Positions 46,370 to 57,066 of a stretch of DNA of 64,000 bases are shown here, piece by piece. The notes under the pieces are model-generated. The model ran no database searches. It was not told the DNA's origin and was given only the letters and a program-made list of their open reading frames with translations. The stretch comes from Elymus sibiricus (Eukaryota > Streptophyta > Magnoliopsida > Poales > Poaceae): assembly GCA_039707655.1 (NCBI GenBank), contig CM077666.1, positions 298,432,166 to 298,496,165 of the forward strand, read 5' to 3'. The translations under genes were made by a program, and so were the position numbers. Each line of letters starts with the position of its first letter. The first letter of the stretch is position 1.

Positions 46370-46570
46370 GGTTATGACTATGATGATGATGAGGAGTTGT
46401 TATTATGATGATTATGATGAGTTATGTGCTAGAATGTGCTAGAATGATGAGTTCTTATATGACTATGATGATGATGATGATGATGATGATGAGTTGTTAT
46501 TATGATGATGATGCATGAGTTCTTATATGACTATGACGATGATGATGATGAGTTGTTATTATGATCATGA
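46370..46570. repeat. ATG/GAT-rich microsatellite
   Basis: (GAT)n runs alternating with GAGTTGTTATTATGATGAT and GAGTTCTTATATGACTATGA units, a decayed tandem of roughly 55-60 bp. Confidence 0.75.
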
Positions 46571-46705
46571 TGAGTTATTATATCGTTGGGTGGAAGAAAC
46601 GCGGATTATATTCAAGTGGATGGGACTAATCCAACTTTTGGTCACTTTGGATCCATCCACTTGAATCTAATCCGCGTTTCTTCCACCCAATGATATAATA
46701 ACTCA
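46571..46705. repeat. Inverted repeat, 53-bp arms with ~29-bp loop
   Basis: Arms 46571-46623 and 46653-46705 are complementary at 51 of 53 positions by hand count. Pairing continues weakly outwards (GATCATG). Transcribed, it would form a long stable hairpin 250 bp after the gene in H. See the findings. Confidence 0.85.
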
Positions 46706-46805
46706 ACATGATCCTAATGATATAACAATCTCTTAATTGCTACTGTATCAAAATTTGTATAACCGTGTATAAATACAGTATAAAACAAAAGAAATGAAAT
46801 ACAGA

Positions 46806-46975
46806 CGAATAGCAGTAGCGCGGGGCAGAGCCCACGCTGCTACTACTTAGCAGTAGCACTGGTTCAGCCCAACGCTACTGATAACAGAATTAGCAGTAGC
46901 GTGGGGCAGACCGGCGCTACACCTAAAAGTTAGCTGTAGCGACCTAGCAGTAGCGTGCGACCCCGCGCTACTACT
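46806..46975. repeat. 3' subterminal repeats of H
   Basis: AGCAGTAGCG occurs repeatedly (46810, 46849, 46890, 46949 and inverted copies), up to the terminal inverted repeat. Confidence 0.8.
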
Positions 46976-46997
46976 AGGGTTTTCCCTAGTAGTGACA

Positions 46998-48295
46998 AAA
47001 TACAGAGGTTTTTGCAAAAATTTGAGATCAAAAGTCATGTTTAGGCTTTCTCTGTCTGCAATTCGGTCTCACCGAGTGAACTCATTCCGAATTTCCAAGG
47101 CAACAACAGAAACTTGGTCACACGTTTCAGTGGCACCGACTGTGTGATTCGGTCTCTCCGAGGTGCACATGGAAGTTCAGAAATGTGATTCGGTCACACC
47201 GAGTGAGTACGTTTCACTCAGACTGAGGTGTACTCTGTGTAGTGTCCTAAGCCGACTCGGTGGCACCGAAGCATGTTCATTCGGTCAGTCCGAAGTGGAG
47301 ACAGCGAGACCCTAACCCTAACTTCTTCGCTTAAACCTAAAAACTACGAATTTGATTGGTGGATAGATGTTGTACACATTGGCAAGATAATGCACAAGTT
47401 TTTGTGCTAAGAATCAGATTGAGGAAGCACAAAACGATCGGATCCAAACCATAACTTGGCGACGGTCCTCTACGGCGGGGACGATGGTGGAGATTGTCGA
47501 CGACAGCAACGGAATCCTCCGGTGAGGGCTCATGGGAGACAACGGCGACGATCAGGCGATCCAGATGGTGGCAGAGGTGAGTTGCGGGAAGGTCACGTTT
47601 GAAGAAATTTTCAGGTGAACCGTCTGCGCAATATATATACTCGCACACTGTTGGTCAGTTCGAGTGAAACGATTGGAGGCACCAAGACATTTAACTGCCA
47701 GAAGTAGAGCATTTTGGTGAGACCGAGCGTGTTCAGTCGGGCTATCCGAGGACATAAAACAGATTGGTCATAGTGACTCGGTGGGACCGAAAGGGAACGT
47801 ATCGGTCAAACCAAAGACACAATGGAAGTTTTAAAGTTCAGCCCTATTCAGATCGGTGACTCCGAGTACTTCTCACCCAGAGGGTCCGAATAGACACTTG
47901 TTCAAATTTTTTGATCACCAAGAATGAATTTGAGACAAGTTGAGATAGATAGCTAGAGAAGGTTCCTAGGCATTCTTGTCCATCCAATTGGCCAAAAGAT
48001 CCAAATCAACCAAACAACAATTGGATGTCCTCGAATGGGAAAATATGCAAAGCAACATGGACACACAATAAAATTGCAAGTAAAATATGGCAAACATGCA
48101 CAACCAATCCTAGCATCTATCAAGCAATGGTCGATGACAAAGTCATCTATATATGAGGACTTAGGATCCAAATGAGAACATTTGATCATAGGTCATACTC
48201 ATCGGTTAAGCACAAATGGGGTTACCATTTTTACATAAAGCATTAATGTGTTCACATCAATAGTTAACTAGCTCCCAACATGTTGACAAATGGGG
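46998..48295 (-). other. Non-coding leader region of E between gag remnant and accessory ORF
   Basis: No coding frame is supported on either strand. It holds the TATA box, the palindromes, and a GC-richer stretch at 47455-47570 that may be a 5' leader exon or intron. Confidence 0.5.
47629..47640 (-). promoter_or_regulatory. Putative internal promoter of E
   Basis: The minus strand reads GAGTATATATATTGCGC. CGGT-N-ACCG-type palindromes lie upstream of it (47713-47885, for example CTCGGTGGGACCGA at 47779), the same arrangement as in the E LTR. Further copies lie downstream (47063-47290). It would read toward the accessory ORF at 33838. Inference from sequence layout only. Confidence 0.4.
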
Positions 48296-48742
48296 TTATT
48301 GCATATTAAGTAGCTCAGAAGCATTCATGTATTGATCTTCTTCCCACTCAACTCCATTGGCATTGAACTTTCTTTCAAAACCAACACCTTGGTTCTTCCG
48401 GTGCCATCCTTGCTTGCGTACAATTTCATCAAATTGCTTACTCCCGGCAAGGCTCTTGTAGACACAATTTTCTATAATTCCTTTCAATAAATCATTTTCT
48501 TGCTCAAGTGTAACTTGGCTAAGAGAATCATTAGTGGAATCAATAGAACTACTAGAAGCAACACCATGAGATTTAGCATTTTCATTGTTGCTACTAGAGG
48601 TAGAACCTTTTCTTGCTGTTGCTACTAGATTGCTTAGATTTAACTTGTGGCATAAAGGTAGACAAGAGGAGTTCTTTGGAAATGTAAGAACTCTTCTTTC
48701 GAAGATTGTCATAGATAGCTTTTAGAAAGTCATGCTCTTGCT
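48296..48742 (-). pseudogene. C-terminal fragment of a Copia-type gag (element E)
   Basis: The minus-strand frame contains SSSIDSTNDSLSQVTLEQEN then IIENCVYKSLAGSKQFDEIV, HRKNQGVGFERKFNANGVEW and ends ASELLNMQ at a TAA (48296). The KSLAGSKQFDEIVRKQG...GVGFERK pattern is one I know from gag C-terminal parts of Triticeae Copia polyproteins. The part upstream of 48712 is frameshifted relative to it (another frame reads EHDFLKAIYDNLRKKSSY). The protein stops soon after the conserved part, so protease, integrase and RT are absent. Confidence 0.6.
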
Positions 48743-49083
48743 TGATACGTCCATTTTGCATCATGTTTTTCTCCTGTTATTTATAGTGTTTTTGATCAAT
48801 ATTTAACTTTATGATGCAATTCTAATGCCTTTTCTCTCTTAATATGCAAGATTTACATGAAGAGAGAAATTGCCGGCAGCTAGAATTCTGGGTCTAAAAG
48901 AGCTACAACAGAGATAGCTATTCTCTGGAGCTCCAAATGACCTAAAATTGTACGAAGAATTTCGAATATATAAAAACTACTGGAGGAAAAAAAAGTACCG
49001 GGGAAGACTCACCGTGGGCCCACAAGGCACCAGGGCACGCCCTACCCCCCTTGGCGCGCCTTGCCCCTTGTGGGGCCCATAAT
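48743..49083 (+). mobile_element. LTR fragment J (C family)
   Basis: Starts TGATACGTCCATTTTGCATC and follows the C LTR (19146 onward) for about 340 bp, sharing ATTCTAATGCCTTTTCTCTC and GCCGGCAGCT-type text, up to the GC-rich block, then switches to K. The remainder is missing. Confidence 0.7.
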
Positions 49084-51189
49084 GAAAAATTCCCACTAGT
49101 ATATGAAAGTGACAACTCAGGAGGCTCTCTATATGAAGAACATGGTGCTACTCTGAAGCACAAGTGTGGTAAAAGGATAGTAGCATTGCCCCTTCTCTCT
49201 TTTTCTCTCATTTTTTTTGTTGGGCTCTTTTGGCCTCTTTTTTTTTATAAGAACAGTATCATGAACCTCATCCCCACATTTTGGAGGACTCATCAGTCTC
49301 CATCATTCTTTACCTCACTGGGACAATGCTCTAAAAATGATGATCATCACACTTTTATTTACTTACAACTCAATAAACTAAAACAATATGACTCTATATG
49401 AATGCCTCTGGCAGTGTACCATGATGTGCAATGATCTCGTAACATGTATTACAATGATGAACAGTGGCTTTGCCACAAATATCATGTCAGCACTATATGA
49501 TCATGCAAAGCAATATGATGATAAACACACATGTCATAAGACGGAACGGTGGAAGTTGCATGGCAATATATCTCGGAATGGCTATGAAAATGCCATGATA
49601 GGTAGGTATGGTGGCTGTTTTGAGGAAGATATAAGGAGGCTTATGTGTGATAGAGCGTATCATATCCCGTGGTTTGGATGCACCGGCGAAGTTTGCATCG
49701 ACTCTCGAGGTGAGAAAGGGCAATGCACGGTACCGAACAGGCTAGCAATATGTGGATAGGTGGGAGTGCCGTATTAGTCCATGTACTCACATTAGTCATA
49801 AAGAACTCATATACTTATTGTGAAAGTTTTATTAGCCCTCGAAGCAAAGTACTACTCGCATGCCCCTAGGGAGTAGGTTGGTAGAAGTTAACCATCGCGC
49901 GCCCCCGATTCAAACAACGCAAAGGATTTCATTGAGGAATAAGAATGCTCAAACATCCCCGCCATGCCATGACGGACACTTAAATGAGTAGTCCATAACA
50001 AGCTTTAATATCAATATTTTCACTAACCAATGACCATGAACCAATACCGTTTAATATTATGACATCAATATAATTAAACCCTACGTTTCATATTTAGTGA
50101 TCTACATGAAAGTTTTTATTATATCACTCTTAATACCTATCATTTTCATACTAGTCTTATAACCCGTGCATATTACCACTCCCTATTTAGGACTCTCAAA
50201 AAGATTTAAGTGAAACATGAGAGTGCAATAATTTCTATAAAATATATAACCACCGCCGTGTTCTAAGAATATAAGTGAAGCACAAGAGCAACTGCATAGC
50301 TCAAAAGATATAAGTGAAGCTCATAGAGTATTCTAACAAATCACGATAAATGTGTGTCTCTCCCAAAAGGTGTGTCCAGAAAACAATGATTATGGCAAAC
50401 TAACAAGCAAACAAAATAAAACTATGGTACAAGACGCTCCAAGTAAAACTCATATCATGTGATGAATAAAAATATAGCTCCAACTAACATACCGATGAAT
50501 TGTGGACGAAAGAGGGGATGCCATTTGGGGCATACCCAAGCTTAGACGCTTGGGTATTCCTTGAATATTACCTTGGGGTGCCTTGGGCATCCCCAAGCTT
50601 AGGGTCTTGCCGCTCCTTGTTCCTTCATCCATCGTGATCTCACCCAAAACTTGAAAACTTCAGCACACAAAACTCAACAGAAACTTCGTGAGATCCGTTA
50701 GTATAATAAATCAACCATTCACTTTAGGTACTGTTATAAACTTATTCATCATGTTTATTGAATAATATCTACTTTAATCTAACTTCTCGATGACTTATAC
50801 CCCCCGATATAATCCATAGTATCATTAAAACAAGCACACTATGCAATAAAAACAGAATCTGTCTAAAACAGAACAGTACATAATGACAGAATATTTATTC
50901 ATACTTCTGAAACTCCAAAAATTCTGAAACATTAGGACAACGTAAACAATTTGTATCCCAATACTGTGTAAAAATGTCATATTTTTCTAATGTTCCAGTA
51001 AGAAATGTAAAATCAAATACTGGGCGCAAAACTTTCTGTTTTCAAACAGCATCAATTATACGATCATTTAAATCATCCCAAAGGCATTACTTGGCACAAA
51101 CACTAATTTAAAGGAAAAAACACAATCATTAAAGTAGCAATAATCATTTGACTCAAGAAAAATAAAATGAAAGAAAAAGATAAATATTG
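49084..51189 (-). other. 3' non-coding tail of K
   Basis: No gene supported. Contains a single copy of the CATCCCCAAGCTTA module (50510-50605) that is doubled in B and D, and a 49400-49760 stretch whose small plus-strand ORFs are not credible genes. Confidence 0.65.
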
Positions 51190-51212
51190 GGTTGCCTCCC
51201 AACAAGCGCTAT
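51190..51212 (-). other. Conserved GCGCTTGTTGGGAG motif after the ORF
   Basis: The minus strand reads AGCGCTTGTTGGGAGGCAAC, 36 bp after the protease stop, as in B and D. Confidence 0.55.
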
Positions 51213-51247
51213 TGTTTTATACCCGTAGCTAGGCATAATGCACTATT

Positions 51248-52264
51248 TCAAGTATTATCATCTTTCAAAGTAATTCCATAGGTGGCTCTCATAGTAGATT
51301 CATATGGTGGTTTAATTGTCTTCCTTGGAAAGTGTTCCATCCCTTTATTTTGTGGAAATTGGAACCTTATATTTCCTTCTTTCATATCAATAATGGCACA
51401 TATGGTTCGTAGGAAAGGCCTACCATGTATTATAGGACAAGACGGATTGCATTCAATATCAAGTACAATAAAATCCACGGATACATAATTTCTATTTGCA
51501 ATTATAAGAACATCATTAATTCTACCCAGTTGTTTCTTAATATTTGAATCTGCTAAATGCAAGTTAAGGGAACATTCATCCCTATCGGTGAGACCTAGAA
51601 CGTCACATAAAGATTTTGGTATAGTAGAGACGCTAGCACCTAAATCACGCAAAGCTTTACATTCATAATCTTTAATCTTAACTTTAATAGTAGGTTCCCA
51701 TTCATCATGCAATTTCCTTGGTATAGATACTTCTAATTCTAGCTTTTCTTCATGACCTTTAATCATTGCTTCTACTATATGTTTAGTAAAAGCTTTATTT
51801 TGTTCGTAAGCATTAGGTGAATTCATCATGGATTGCAACAAGGAAATACATTCAATCAAAGAGCAATTATCATAATTAAAGTCCTTGCAATCCAAAGTAG
51901 TGGGCACATCACTATCTAAAGTCTTGACCTCTTCAAACCCACTTTTACTGTTTTTATCATTAAGATCATCACCCTCCGAACAATTGGGACGCCTTCTAGC
52001 TAAAGTTGACGAATCTCCAGTCCCTTTTTCATCAAGTTTTATATTACTAAACAAAGATTCAATAGTGGAGACTCTTATAGTTTTAATATCTTCGTCTTCA
52101 CTAGAAAGGAAATGTGAGTCTGGTTTAGCAGCCATTTTATTTACTAGTGTTGTTTGTTTGTCGGATATCCTTCCTATCATGTTTTTAGTTAGAGCAAGTT
52201 GTGATTGGAGGTTGGCTACCTCTTGATTAACTTCATCAAGTTGTTCACTAATGGAATCCAACAT
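51248..52264 (-). CDS. Retropepsin-containing protein of K
   Basis: 338 codons, open. The N-terminal half is a coiled coil (LDEVNQEVANLQSQLALTKN) and an acidic linker. The second half is an aspartic protease of retropepsin type: ALRDLGASVSTIPKSLCDVL with the DLGAS active-site motif at about residues 217-221, and CPIIHGRPFLRTICAIIDMK further on. In the element it would cut Gag. It lies in a different frame from gag (ends 52300), so it needs a frameshift or its own initiation. The frame ends at a TAG or TAA directly before the conserved GCGCTTGTTGGG motif, with no pol behind it. It appears undamaged. Confidence 0.75.
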   Translation of the reverse strand: MLDSISEQLDEVNQEVANLQSQLALTKNMIGRISDKQTTLVNKMAAKPDSHFLSSEDEDIKTIRVSTIESLFSNIKLDEKGTGDSSTLARRRPNCSEGDDLNDKNSKSGFEEVKTLDSDVPTTLDCKDFNYDNCSLIECISLLQSMMNSPNAYEQNKAFTKHIVEAMIKGHEEKLELEVSIPRKLHDEWEPTIKVKIKDYECKALRDLGASVSTIPKSLCDVLGLTDRDECSLNLHLADSNIKKQLGRINDVLIIANRNYVSVDFIVLDIECNPSCPIIHGRPFLRTICAIIDMKEGNIRFQFPQNKGMEHFPRKTIKPPYESTMRATYGITLKDDNT

Positions 52265-52299
52265 AGTAGATCTCTAGCAAATAGATCATTTCACTCATA

Positions 52300-53277
52300 C
52301 TATGAATGCATAAAAAATTTAGTTGTCTTCTCAATTTCATGCAACCTTTTATCATAAGAAGTGTTATGAAACATATTATAAGAGGGATCACCGGTGTACG
52401 GTCTAGGATTGAAATTCCCTCTATAAGCATTGTTGTTGAAATTATTTCTAGCGACAAAATTCACATCAATAGCATCATTATTTTGCTCAATCAAAGTAGA
52501 TAATGGAACATCATTAGGATCAACATGAGCACTTTTACTAGCAAGCATATTCATAAGAGCATCCATTTTATCACTCAAAATAGAAACTTCTTCGACAGAG
52601 TTTACCTTCTTACCAGTTGGAGCTTGTTCGGTGTGCCATTGAGAATAATTTTTCATCATATTATCAAGAAGCTTCGTGGCCTCTCCCAATGTAATTCCCA
52701 TAAAGGTACCACCTGCAGCAGAGTCTAGAAGATTTCTCGACACAAAGTTTAGTACCGTATAGAAATTTTGTATTATCATATATAAGTTTAGTTCATGAGT
52801 GGGACAATTTTTAATCATTAATTTCATTCCCTCCCAAGAATGTGCAACATGTTCTCGCTCAAGTTGCTTAAAGTTCATGATTTGATTTCTAAGAGATATA
52901 ATCTTAGCGGGAGGAAAGTACTTGGTAATAAAAGCATCCTTACATTTATCCCACGAATCAATACTATTGCGAGGTAAGGATGAAAACCAAGTTTTAGCAC
53001 GATCTCTTAGTGAGAAAGGAAATAATTTCAACTTAACAATATCATTATCCACATCTTTTTTCTTTTGCATATCGCATAAGTCAACGAAGGTATTAAGATG
53101 GGATGCAGCATCTTCAGTAGGATTTCTAGCAAATTGTTCTTTCATAATAAGATTTAGCAATGCAGCATTAATATCATATGACTCCGCACTTGTGGCGGGA
53201 GGAGCAATTGGAGTACTAATAAAATCATTATTATTAGTATTCGAGAAGTCACACAACTTAGTGTTTTCTTGAGACAT
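52300..53277 (-). CDS. Gag protein of K (gypsy capsid)
   Basis: 325 codons, open, starting MSQENTKLCDFSNTNNNDFI 149 bp inside the primer site. The retrotransposon gag domain (PF03732) covers about residues 60-165: VKLKLFPFSLRDRAKTWFSS, ITKYFPPAKIISLRNQIMNF and HSWEGMKLMIKNCPTHEL. The C-terminal part is Asn-rich (NNFNNNAYRGNFNPRPYTGD) without a CCHC knuckle. It would form the virus-like particle of the element. The frame is intact. It is followed after 35 bp by the protease ORF in another frame. Confidence 0.8.
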   Translation of the reverse strand: MSQENTKLCDFSNTNNNDFISTPIAPPATSAESYDINAALLNLIMKEQFARNPTEDAASHLNTFVDLCDMQKKKDVDNDIVKLKLFPFSLRDRAKTWFSSLPRNSIDSWDKCKDAFITKYFPPAKIISLRNQIMNFKQLEREHVAHSWEGMKLMIKNCPTHELNLYMIIQNFYTVLNFVSRNLLDSAAGGTFMGITLGEATKLLDNMMKNYSQWHTEQAPTGKKVNSVEEVSILSDKMDALMNMLASKSAHVDPNDVPLSTLIEQNNDAIDVNFVARNNFNNNAYRGNFNPRPYTGDPSYNMFHNTSYDKRLHEIEKTTKFFMHS

Positions 53278-53426
53278 AGTGGCAAATCAAGCAAGCAAGC
53301 AAAATAAAATATTTTTGTGTTGTTGATTTTTTTTAACGAGACTAATAAAGCAAGTAAAATCAAATAAAAAGTAGAACAAGTAAATGGTCATGTGAATGTA
53401 GGGACCTGTAAGTGTTTGATGATGTT

Positions 53427-53444
53427 TCCCCGGCAACGGCGCAA
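53427..53444 (-). other. Primer-binding site of K (tRNA-Asp type, mismatched)
   Basis: The minus strand reads TTGCGCCGTTGCCGGGGA, one base away from the tRNA-Asp complement seen in B and F. Confidence 0.75.
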
Positions 53445-53455
53445 GCAATTCTTTC

Positions 53456-54948
53456 TGCTACTTGTGAGCTGCGTTGGGATTTTCCCCGAAGAGGAAGGGT
53501 GAAGCAATATAGTAGCGGATAAGTAGTTCCCTCAGTATAGAACCAAGGTTATCGAACCAATAGGAGAACCACACAAACACTCCTTAGCAGTACATGCACA
53601 CACAAGAGCAAATACTTGCACCCAACGCGGGCAAGAGGGTTGTCAATCCCCTTGTACTCGTTAATTGCAAGGATCAAATCTGATAGTGGTAGATAGATAA
53701 ATTGCAAAGTAAATAAATTGCAGCAAGGTATTTTTAGTTTTTGTAATATGATTAAAGTAGACCCGGGGGCCATAGTTTTCACTAGAAGCGTCTCTCTCAT
53801 AAAAAAAACATACGGTGGCTAGACAAATTACTGTTGGCCAATTGATAGAAAAGCGCATAGTTATGACATTATTCATGGCATGATCATGTAAATAGGCATT
53901 ACATCCGTGACAAGTAGACCGACTTCTGCCTGCATCTACTACTATTACTCCACCAACCGACCGACTCCTGCCTGCATCTATGGTATTAAGTTCATGACGA
54001 ACAGAATAATCAATCAATCAATATGATTAAACCCCGTCGTTTTACCCTTAGTAGCAACAATACAAATACGTGCCTCGCTACCCCTTCTGTCACTAGGTGA
54101 GGACACCGCAAGATTGAACCTACTAATGTGCACCACTTCCACTGAAGATCAACGAATCAACTTGGCCAAAGAAAACCCAAAAATTGGAAAGCATTACATA
54201 GCTATAACAATCATACATAATAAAGTTCAGAAAAGACTCAATTACTTTCAATGAATAATCTGATCATAAACCCACAATTCATTGGATCCCAACAAACACA
54301 CCGCAAAAGAAGATTACATCAGATCGATCTCCGAGGAGAACATTGTATTGAAGATCAAAGAGAGAGAGAAAGCCATCTAGTAATCACTATGGACCCGTAG
54401 GTCTGTTGTGGACTACTCACACATGATCGGAGGTGTAGCAAGGTTGATGTAGAAGACCTCCGTGATCAATTCCTCCTCCAGAAGATCACTGAAAAAGGCC
54501 TCCAGATGGGATCATGGAAGAACAGAGGCTTGCGGCAGCAGAAAAATTGTTTCGGGTGGCTCTTTGTTGTTTTGGGGATTTTAGGGAATTTATAGAAGTG
54601 GAATTAGGTCAGGGGGCTTTACGAGGGGCCCACAAGCTCAGGTGGCGGCCCCCCAGAGGCGTGCCATGTGAGCTTGTGGCTCCCTCGTAAGCCTTCTGGC
54701 CTCCTCCTGAAGCTTCCTGGGTGTCTTCTGGTCCATAAAAAATCACGTAAAATTTTATCACGTTTGGACTTCGTTTGATATAGATTTTCCCTGAAACAAT
54801 AAAATAGGCAAAAACAGGAACTGGCATTGGGCACTAGGTTAATAGGTTAGTTCCCAAAAATGATATCAAATTGCATATAAAGTATGTAGAATTGATATAA
54901 TAATAGCATGAAACAATCAAAGATTATAGATACGTCGGAGACGTATCA
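53456..54948 (-). repeat. 5' LTR of K
   Basis: 1493 bp, TGATACGTCTCCGACGTATC to CTCACAAGTAGCA on the minus strand. The partner LTR is missing; fragment L is a related copy in the opposite orientation. Confidence 0.85.
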
Positions 54949-55808
54949 ATGCTTTTGTTGGGATCCGATGAATTGTGGGTGTTATTTCTGAACTTTATTA
55001 TGTGTGATTGTTCTAGCTTTGTATTTCTCTCAGATATATCCGTTTAGTTTGGCCAACTAGATTGATTTATCTTCAATGGGAGAGGTGCTTTGTGGTAGGT
55101 TCAATCTTGTGGTGTCCTCACTCTGCGATAGGAGGAGTAGCGAGGCACATATTTGTATTGTTGCTACTAAGGATAAAACGACGGGGTTCGATCATATTGA
55201 TTGACCTTATTTTGTCTACATTATGTCATCATGCTCCAAGCATTACTCTATTTGTTATGAACTTAATGCCTAGGGAGGTAAGCATAGAAGCGCTCTCGAA
55301 GTGGAGTAGTAGTAGTAGATGCAGATGGACGTCAGTCTACTTGTCACGGACGTAATGCCTATGTACATGATCATGCCATGAATAACATCATTACTATGCG
55401 CTTTTCTATCAATTACCCAACAGTAATTTGTGTACCCACCGTTGCTATGTTCTTGAGAGAGATGCCTCTAGTGAAAGCTATGGCCCCTAGGTCCATTATC
55501 ATCATATTACTAAAACCCGAAAAACCTTGCTGCAATTTATTTACATTTATTTAGTTTTGCAATTTATATATCTACCACTATCAGAATTAATCCTTGCAAT
55601 TAACGAGTACAAGGGGATTGTCAACCCTCGTGCTTGCGTTGGGTGCAAGTATTTTGTTTGTGTGTGTGCAGGTACTGCTAAAAGTCGTTTGTGTGGATCT
55701 CCTATTGGTTCGATAAACCTTGGTTCTTAACTGAGGGAAATACTTTCTGCTACTATACTACATCACCCTTCCTCTCCGGGGAAATCCCAATGCCTATCAC
55801 AAGTAGCA
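54949..55808 (+). mobile_element. LTR fragment L (K family, plus strand)
   Basis: The last ~860 bp of a K-type LTR, from GTTGGGATCC to ATCACAAGTAGCA. K interrupts it at 54948/54949. On the right it is inserted in the gag of E; the next 5 bp, GCTTC, would be its duplication. Confidence 0.75.
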
Positions 55809-55920
55809 GCTTCCAATTTGCAAAGTTCGTACCATCAAAATATGGACCTCTACGGTGATACTTTCCCTCACTAGACGCCATACTCTCCTTGGTGGTTAAA
55901 CCAAATCAATGGAGACCAAA

Positions 55921-55932
55921 GCTCTGATACCA
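55921..55932 (-). other. Initiator-tRNA-Met primer-binding site of E
   Basis: TGGTATCAGAGC on the minus strand, two bases after the LTR end. Standard for Copia elements. Confidence 0.85.
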
Positions 55933-55934
55933 CT

Positions 55935-57066
55935 TGTAGGATCGTAAGTAGATCTAGAGGGGGTGATTAGACTACTTGACCAAATAAAACCTAGCCTTTT
56001 CCAGTTTTAGTTCTTGACAAGTTTTAGCAATTCTCACAAGTCAAGCAACACCCTACACATGCAAGTCTAGATAGTAGGCAGCGGAAAGTAAAGACTTTGC
56101 ATATGAACATAAATGAGGGATCGAAGAAATAAAACGCAATGAGGACACGATGATTTTTGGGGTGGTTCCAATAGGTGATGCTATCGTACGTCCACGTTGA
56201 TGGAAACTTCAACCCACGGAGGGTAACGACTGCGCGAGTCCACGGAGGGCTCCACCCATGAAGAAGCAACCTTGTCTATGCCATCAGGGCTTCCGTCCAC
56301 GAAGGACTAGCCTCACTCGGAGTAGATCTTCATGAAGTAGGCGATCTCCTTGCCCTTACAAACTCCTTGGTTCAACTCCACAAGATTTGGAGGGTCCCAA
56401 GTGACACCTAGCCAATCTAGATGACACCACTCTCCAAAAGGTAATAGATGTTGTTGTTGATGATGAACTCCTTGCTCTTGTGCTTCAAAAGATAGTCTCC
56501 TCAACACTCAATCACCCTCTCACGGATTTGGCATGGTAGTAGGAGAAGGATTGGAGCCGAAAATGACTTGAGGGGGCTAGAAATCAATGATCAAAGGTTG
56601 GAATGGAATCCCCTTGATTTCAACACAAGTGTAGGTGGTTCACTCTCAGAAAAAGGATATGTGAAGTGGTAGTTTTGTCCTGGTTGCTCTCTCTGAGAGT
56701 TGGTGGAATGGGTGGGGTATATATAGCCATCACCAAAAATCTAACCATTACACAGCTTTATGCACAACTCGGTGGGACCGGGTGAAACCACTCGGTGAGA
56801 CCGACTAGTGCAAAAGGTTTGAACTTTAGGCTTTTCGGTGAGACCGGATGAAACCACTTGGTGAGACCAATGGGTGATGACATAAGCACTTTCCACACTT
56901 CGGTGACACCGATCGAAACCACTCGAAAATTCTGAGATGATGTCGATTGGTTACAGAAGGTTGGCACACGCACTTCGGTGGGACCGAATGTCATCTTGGT
57001 GAGACCGAGTTTCTAGGGTTTAGGCAGTGGCTCTGTCAAGTGTATCTCAGTGGGTCCGGGTAGGAG
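55935..57066 (-). repeat. 5' LTR of E, interrupted by CACTA N
   Basis: Aligns with 20796-21935 of the solo LTR, including the TATA box (56718-56725) and the palindrome array (56766-57060). N inserted after GGGTAGGAG; the LTR should resume beyond the window. Confidence 0.85.

Larger units (their letters stand above)
42796..46994 (+). mobile_element. Complete non-autonomous CACTA element H carrying a gene
   Basis: Both ends are CACTACTAGGRAAA in inverted orientation (42796 and, reversed, 46994), flanked by perfect ACA duplications (42793-42795 and 46995-46997). The first and last few hundred bases are full of GCAGTAGCG/CGCTACTGC words, the subterminal repeats. There is no transposase. Inside is a four-exon gene (45113-46321), a tandem repeat (44546-44963), a microsatellite and a strong inverted repeat (46571-46705). 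It is inserted in element E, 21 bp from the edge of F. Confidence 0.85.
46995..48742 (-). mobile_element. Copia-derived element E, middle portion
   Basis: Minus strand: end of a Copia-type gag (48296-48742), then about 1.3 kb of non-coding sequence with CGGT/ACCG palindromes around a TATA box (47629-47640). It was joined to 33888 and leftwards before F and H inserted. The 21 bp between F and H (42775-42795) also belong to it. The right edge is cut at 48742/48743 by fragment J. Confidence 0.65.
49084..54948 (-). mobile_element. Non-autonomous gag-protease LTR retrotransposon K
   Basis: Minus strand: 5' LTR 53456-54948 (TGATACGTCTCCGACG...AAGTAGCA, 1493 bp), degenerate tRNA-Asp primer site 53427-53444, gag 52300-53277, protease 51248-52264, and non-coding tail. 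The tail and 3' LTR are cut at about 49083, where J begins. The right flank ATGCT (54949-54953) would be its duplication; the left copy is lost. It is inserted in an LTR of its own family (L). No RT or integrase. Confidence 0.8.
55809..57066 (-). mobile_element. Copia-derived element E, 5' portion
   Basis: Minus strand: 5' LTR (55935-57066, rest beyond CACTA N), initiator-Met primer site TGGTATCAGAGC (55921-55932), and the first 24 codons of gag (55881-55809), which read MASSEGKYHRRGPYFDGTNF and then ANWK. This start matches Copia gag proteins (…F.G.NF..WK). L is inserted at 55808/55809. The orientation agrees with the other E portions. Confidence 0.75.

Noticed and set aside
46370..46570. 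CRISPR-like or satellite array
   Set aside because: A degenerate GAT microsatellite without spacers; eukaryotic transposon context.
49388..49759. 123-codon plus-strand ORF
   Set aside because: Lies antisense in the non-coding tail of K with no recognisable similarity.
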